A stretch of 27,025 nt of DNA from Firmicutes bacterium UBA2530 (GTDB lineage: Bacteria > Bacillota > Clostridia > Tissierellales > Sedimentibacteraceae). Below the pieces are notes generated by a model. That model saw only the letters and a list, made by a program, of their open reading frames with translations, ran no database searches and was not told where the DNA came from. This document shows, one piece after another, positions 23,984 through 27,025 of the stretch (position 1 is its first letter; every line of letters starts with the position of its first letter). Made by a program: the position numbers and the translations under genes. Location of the stretch: the NCBI GenBank assembly GCA_002340985.1, contig DDNC01000018.1:17486-44510 (forward strand), read 5' to 3'.

Positions 23984-25222
23984 TTACAACAGGCTGCTCA
24001 TGGCAGGATATTCATCTTCGGGGTAGCCTCCCAGCAAGGGGCTCAGCTCCGAGTTTGCAAACACACCTCTTATTATTGCTGTGTCCCCATATTTTTTCCG
24101 TATGCTGTCAATTACCTTGTCAAGTTTTTCGTTATTTTCATATGACGCATCCTTAAAAATGCTTAGCTGCTGAAATTCAGTTCTTTCCAAATCTGAAACA
24201 GATACTCCCATCAAACGCAGTGGTCTTTTATCCCAATACTTGTCAAACAGCTGGCATATATTTGAGTATATGTCTTTTGTGGAGTTTGTGAAACAGGGAA
24301 GCTTTTTCTGGCGGGAAATGTACTCCAAATTGCTGTCACGCATGCCCACACTCACCACACGGCACATCATGCCTGCTTCTCTCAGTCGCCCGGCTGTAGT
24401 TTCCACAAGACTAAGTATAACCGCATGGGCTGTCTCGGTGTCTTCTACGTTAAATTTCAGAGTGCTGCTGTTGCCGATGCTCTTGACATCGGACCTTGAT
24501 TTAAAAACTGAGCTGTCCTGCCCATTGGCATACGCATGTATCAAACGTCCATATGATTTAAGGCAGCTGTACAGAAGCTTTAAATTTGTATTTGCCAAAT
24601 CACCTATGGTGTAGATTCCCAGTCTGTTAAGTTTGGGTTTTGTGCGGCGACCAACCATAAAAAGATCTTCCACTGGAAGGGGCCACAACTTTTCCGCTAT
24701 TTCTTCATGGAAGCATGTGTGGCATTTATCAGGTTTTTCAAAATCTCCCGCCATTTTGGCAAGGAGCTTATTTTCAGATATTCCCACATTTACCGTATAG
24801 CCGAAATTGTCATGTACGCCGACTCTGATTTTATCAGCCAGGCTTCGCGCCGAAGTACGGTCTATATCTGTAAAGCGCATGAAGCACTCATCAATGCTGA
24901 ACACATCTATATCGGGAGTAAATGTGTATAGATATTCTCTCAGGGTCCTGCTTGCTCTTACATAAACATAATAATCAGGAGGAACCACAAGCAGTCCGGG
25001 ACACTTCTGTCTTGCCTCAAAAAGTGATTCGCCGGTTATTATGTTAAATTTTTTTGCAGGGATGGATTTTGCCAGCACAATACCGTGCCTGCTTTTTTCG
25101 TTACCGCCTATTACAGAAGGCACCTGTCTTATGTCTCGCTCAATTCCTCTTTGCTTTTCGTAAGCAGCAGTCCAGCTCAAAAATGCGGAGTTTACATCTA
25201 TGTGCATAATTATATCAGACAT
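23984..25222 (-). CDS. dinB: Y-family DNA polymerase (DinB/UmuC-like, Pol IV)
   Basis: A 412-residue error-prone translesion polymerase. Catalytic carboxylates are D9 in MHIDVNSAF and D111-E112 in FSIDECFMRF; F14 is the likely steric gate. The helix-hairpin-helix and little-finger regions follow, and a beta-clamp binding motif QLSIF is at 352-356. The sequence SAFLSWTAA in the palm is typical of a clostridial subgroup between DinB and UmuC/UvrX. The start is ATG at 25222, 4 bases after GGAGG; an in-frame GTG five codons upstream is rejected. A perfect LexA box lies 16 bases before the start, so it is SOS-induced. The 79-residue gene follows in the same transcript. Confidence 0.92.
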   Translation of the reverse strand: MSDIIMHIDVNSAFLSWTAAYEKQRGIERDIRQVPSVIGGNEKSRHGIVLAKSIPAKKFNIITGESLFEARQKCPGLLVVPPDYYVYVRASRTLREYLYTFTPDIDVFSIDECFMRFTDIDRTSARSLADKIRVGVHDNFGYTVNVGISENKLLAKMAGDFEKPDKCHTCFHEEIAEKLWPLPVEDLFMVGRRTKPKLNRLGIYTIGDLANTNLKLLYSCLKSYGRLIHAYANGQDSSVFKSRSDVKSIGNSSTLKFNVEDTETAHAVILSLVETTAGRLREAGMMCRVVSVGMRDSNLEYISRQKKLPCFTNSTKDIYSNICQLFDKYWDKRPLRLMGVSVSDLERTEFQQLSIFKDASYENNEKLDKVIDSIRKKYGDTAIIRGVFANSELSPLLGGYPEDEYPAMSSLL

Positions 25223-25238
25223 ACTTCCTCCAATCACA

Positions 25239-25252
25239 CGAACAAATGTTCG
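25239..25252. promoter_or_regulatory. LexA (SOS) box of dinB
   Basis: CGAACAAATGTTCG is a full match to the Gram-positive SOS box CGAAC-N4-GTTCG. It lies between the predicted transcription start (about 25261, minus strand) and the ribosome binding site of the polymerase gene, a position where LexA would block transcription. Confidence 0.92.
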
Positions 25253-25267
25253 AATAGTTTTGAGATA

Positions 25268-25295
25268 ATTATATCATTATTTTCAATATAGTAAA
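25268..25295 (-). promoter_or_regulatory. Promoter of the dinB unit
   Basis: On the minus strand TTTACT (25290-25295) and TATAAT (25268-25273) are spaced by 16 bases, and the -10 is extended (TG-A-TATAAT). The LexA box begins about 16 bases downstream of the -10. Confidence 0.65.
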
Positions 25296-25341
25296 GATAA
25301 TTTTTGTGTTATTTTTGGAAAAGTTAGACTGTTATGCGACA

Positions 25342-25367
25342 ATAAAAAAGGCACCTGTGAGTGCCTT
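25342..25367 (-). terminator. Terminator of the EamA transporter gene
   Basis: On the minus strand AAGGCAC and GTGCCTT (25348-25367) pair around a 6-base loop, followed by TTTTTTATT. The stem overlaps the first bases after, and part of, the transporter stop codon. Confidence 0.8.
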
Positions 25368-26304
25368 ATTGGGAAGTTTCTTCGGTAGGTGTTTTTACGG
25401 TGCGTTTAAAAATTTCATTCAGGTTCAAATTTGTTATGAGTACGCCTGCAAATATAACGGCTACACCTATCCACTGCATGGCTGAAAGCTGCTCCTTGAG
25501 CACCAGCATTGAGGACAACAGAGAAACAGCAGGAACCATGAGAGGCAGCGGCGCTACCTTTCCCATTGGATACTTGCCCAGCAGTACGTTCCATATACCG
25601 TATCCGAACAGTGTTGCGCCACATGCAAGGTAGATAATTGCAAAAATAGATGTGCTGCTTAAGTTCAAAACTATATTGAGAAGTTCGTGGGGTGAATTAA
25701 GTAACATCGCTATAATAAGCATGGGTATAGGAGGGATTAATCCGGACCATACAACCATGCTGAACATATTGAGCTTTTTGCCCTGAGCGGCAGACTTGTC
25801 GGAAGCTATGCGCGCTACTATGTTGGATGCTGCCCAGAAAAACGGAGCGAGAATATTCAGAAAGATTGCGGCAAGGGGTATGGAAGTCACTCCGCTTCCG
25901 GTGTTCGCCCAAGCTATCAGAGCAAGGCCCGCTGTAGCCACAAATATACCTGCCACCTGCTTTGCTTTCATCTTTTCATTTAGGAATAGCATTGCCAGTA
26001 CGGGAGATATAAAAGCCTGTATCTGAAGGACTATTGATGAAATTCCCGTGGGCATACCTATTTCTATGGCGTAAAACAAGCATGCAAACTGCCCTACGCC
26101 AACGAAGAGGCCGTACAATATTATATATTTCCATTCCGTATCTGGTTTTTTAACAAAAAATATAGCAGGAAAAACAGTAAACACGTATCTGAGGGCCACA
26201 AGAAGCATGGAAGGTACGCCTCCAAGACCAATTTTTATTACGGTGAAATTAAAGCCCCATACAATTACCAGCAGCACTGCCAGCACAGCATCATTTTTCT
26301 TCAT
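25366..26304 (-). CDS. EamA-family DMT transporter
   Basis: A 312-residue membrane protein with ten predicted helices in two EamA repeats (about 7-135 and 150-293). The typical opening is VLLVIVWGFNFTVIKIGLGG, and the end of repeat one LNEKMKAKQVAGIFVATAGLALI is echoed by LKEQLSAMQWIGVAVIFAGVLI in repeat two. It resembles the O-acetylserine/cysteine exporter-like branch, but the substrate cannot be read from sequence. The start is ATG, preceded by GGAGAG that lies within the last codons of the radical SAM gene. Only one base separates that gene's TGA from this ATG, so translation is probably coupled. Confidence 0.88.
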   Translation of the reverse strand: MKKNDAVLAVLLVIVWGFNFTVIKIGLGGVPSMLLVALRYVFTVFPAIFFVKKPDTEWKYIILYGLFVGVGQFACLFYAIEIGMPTGISSIVLQIQAFISPVLAMLFLNEKMKAKQVAGIFVATAGLALIAWANTGSGVTSIPLAAIFLNILAPFFWAASNIVARIASDKSAAQGKKLNMFSMVVWSGLIPPIPMLIIAMLLNSPHELLNIVLNLSSTSIFAIIYLACGATLFGYGIWNVLLGKYPMGKVAPLPLMVPAVSLLSSMLVLKEQLSAMQWIGVAVIFAGVLITNLNLNEIFKRTVKTPTEETSQ

Positions 26305-26305
26305 T

Positions 26306-27025
26306 TCAACTCTCCATCATAAGCAGGATATATTTTTTTACAGCCTTCAGTGAGCCGCACAATATTCTCAGTATATTTATAATACCATATTTTTTAATCA
26401 TTTCTGTATTTTTGTTCACAAGCAGGTTTACATATAAATTAGTCTTCAAAAGTTCCAGGTAGTAATCACTCAAAATCATTTGGGAAGGTTTTATCATAAC
26501 CTGGCCGAAGCTCCATTTTTCAAAGTTATTGGCATCGTACAAAAGCCTTTCGCGGTATTCCTCATACATGGGGAGGTTTGGGAAAGGGGTTAGCGGGCTG
26601 ATTGAAGTGATCTGAGGTTTCAGTGCCTTGATATGTTTTCTGAACAGCTTGAAGTCCTTCTTGCTCCAGTCAGGATGGGCCATGAAGGATGCCCACACAT
26701 CAATATTCAGGTCACGCAGTATTTCCGCAGCCTCGAAGTTATCAGAGGTGCTTGACTTTTTGCGGTAGACCGTCATTTCCTCATCGCTGAATGTTTCGTA
26801 GCCAATCAGCAAGGCCTTTAGGCCGAGAGACTTAAGCTCCGGCAGGTATTCTCTGTATTCAGTAATTCCTTTTACGGAGGCATACATAATATAATTTTTA
26901 TTCAGCTTCAGTTCTTTTACGATGCCTATGAAGGCTTCTATTTTTTCTCTATCGGCAAGAAAGTCATTGTCCATGAACATTATAGTAGGTTCCTTGATTT
27001 GCGCTAAATCTTTTTTAGTCAGCTC
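26306..27025 (-). CDS. Radical SAM protein, C-terminal part (truncated by the window edge)
   Basis: The reading frame is open from the right edge to TGA at 26306, giving 239 residues without the N-terminus. The segment TIMFMDNDFLADREKIEAF matches the strand after the cluster-binding region in B12-binding-type radical SAM proteins, and YASVKGITEYREYL and LIGYETFSDEEM follow the usual barrel pattern. The CxxxCxxC motif and any B12-binding domain would lie outside the window. The C-terminal 90 residues (SPLTPFPNLPMYEEYRERL onward) resemble those of the same class. An internal ATG at 26980 is not the true start because the frame continues upstream. Substrate unknown. Confidence 0.8.
   Translation of the reverse strand, partial: ELTKKDLAQIKEPTIMFMDNDFLADREKIEAFIGIVKELKLNKNYIMYASVKGITEYREYLPELKSLGLKALLIGYETFSDEEMTVYRKKSSTSDNFEAAEILRDLNIDVWASFMAHPDWSKKDFKLFRKHIKALKPQITSISPLTPFPNLPMYEEYRERLLYDANNFEKWSFGQVMIKPSQMILSDYYLELLKTNLYVNLLVNKNTEMIKKYGIINILRILCGSLKAVKKYILLMMES

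Noticed and set aside
26306..26980. Radical SAM gene starting at the internal ATG (26980)
   Set aside because: The frame stays open for 15 more codons to the window edge with family-like sequence, so the true start is outside.
1..27025. tRNA, rRNA, CRISPR arrays, insertion sequences or prophage genes
   Set aside because: No cloverleaf-like segments, regularly spaced repeats, transposase or phage structural motifs were found on reading through both strands.

Overview
The window comes from a low-GC Gram-positive anaerobe of the Clostridia/Tissierellia type. This is inferred from strong GGAGG ribosome binding sites with several TTG starts, a complete walR-walK-yycH-yycI operon, a Na+-translocating decarboxylase beta subunit, separate secD and secF genes, and a Firmicutes-type LexA box (CGAAC-N4-GTTCG) in front of a Y-family polymerase gene. 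A Sedimentibacter-like genus would fit, but the sequence alone does not settle this. It reads as chromosomal housekeeping DNA. I see no rRNA, tRNA, insertion sequence, prophage or CRISPR array.

Layout. Positions 1-224 hold divergent promoters for a gene running off the left edge (minus strand) and for topB (DNA topoisomerase III). Next come a decarboxylase beta subunit with a 44-residue gamma-like membrane peptide, a small membrane protein of unknown function, and then secD, secF and a hotdog thioesterase closely packed up to a terminator near 6.9 kb. recX and a PAS-GGDEF protein with a degenerate GGDEF motif follow and end at a terminator near 8.6 kb. From 8.6 to 11.2 kb the minus strand carries a YdcZ-type transporter, a polysaccharide flippase and a LysM protein. 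A secreted Amidase_6-type protein (plus) converges on an AprX-like subtilisin (minus) at 11.4-13.8 kb.

From 13.9 to 18.7 kb lies the WalRK cell-wall two-component system with its membrane regulators YycH and YycI. It is followed by murA (first committed step of peptidoglycan synthesis), a transglutaminase-like protein and lysA (last step of lysine and meso-diaminopimelate metabolism). This stretch is therefore rich in cell-envelope functions. The 294-base gap before lysA holds a strong terminator, a perfect 14-base palindrome sharing its core with that terminator, and an unannotated 43-codon minus-strand ORF opposite the proposed lysA promoter.

After lysA there is a cluster of nested hairpins and two terminators, then a double zinc-ribbon protein. 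On the minus strand are a LexA-controlled Y-family polymerase gene with a 79-residue downstream partner, an EamA transporter, and the C-terminal part of a radical SAM protein that enters from beyond the right edge. The best candidates for something undescribed are the 43-codon ORF with its palindrome region, the degenerate GGDEF protein, the polymerase partner peptide, and the structured region after lysA.
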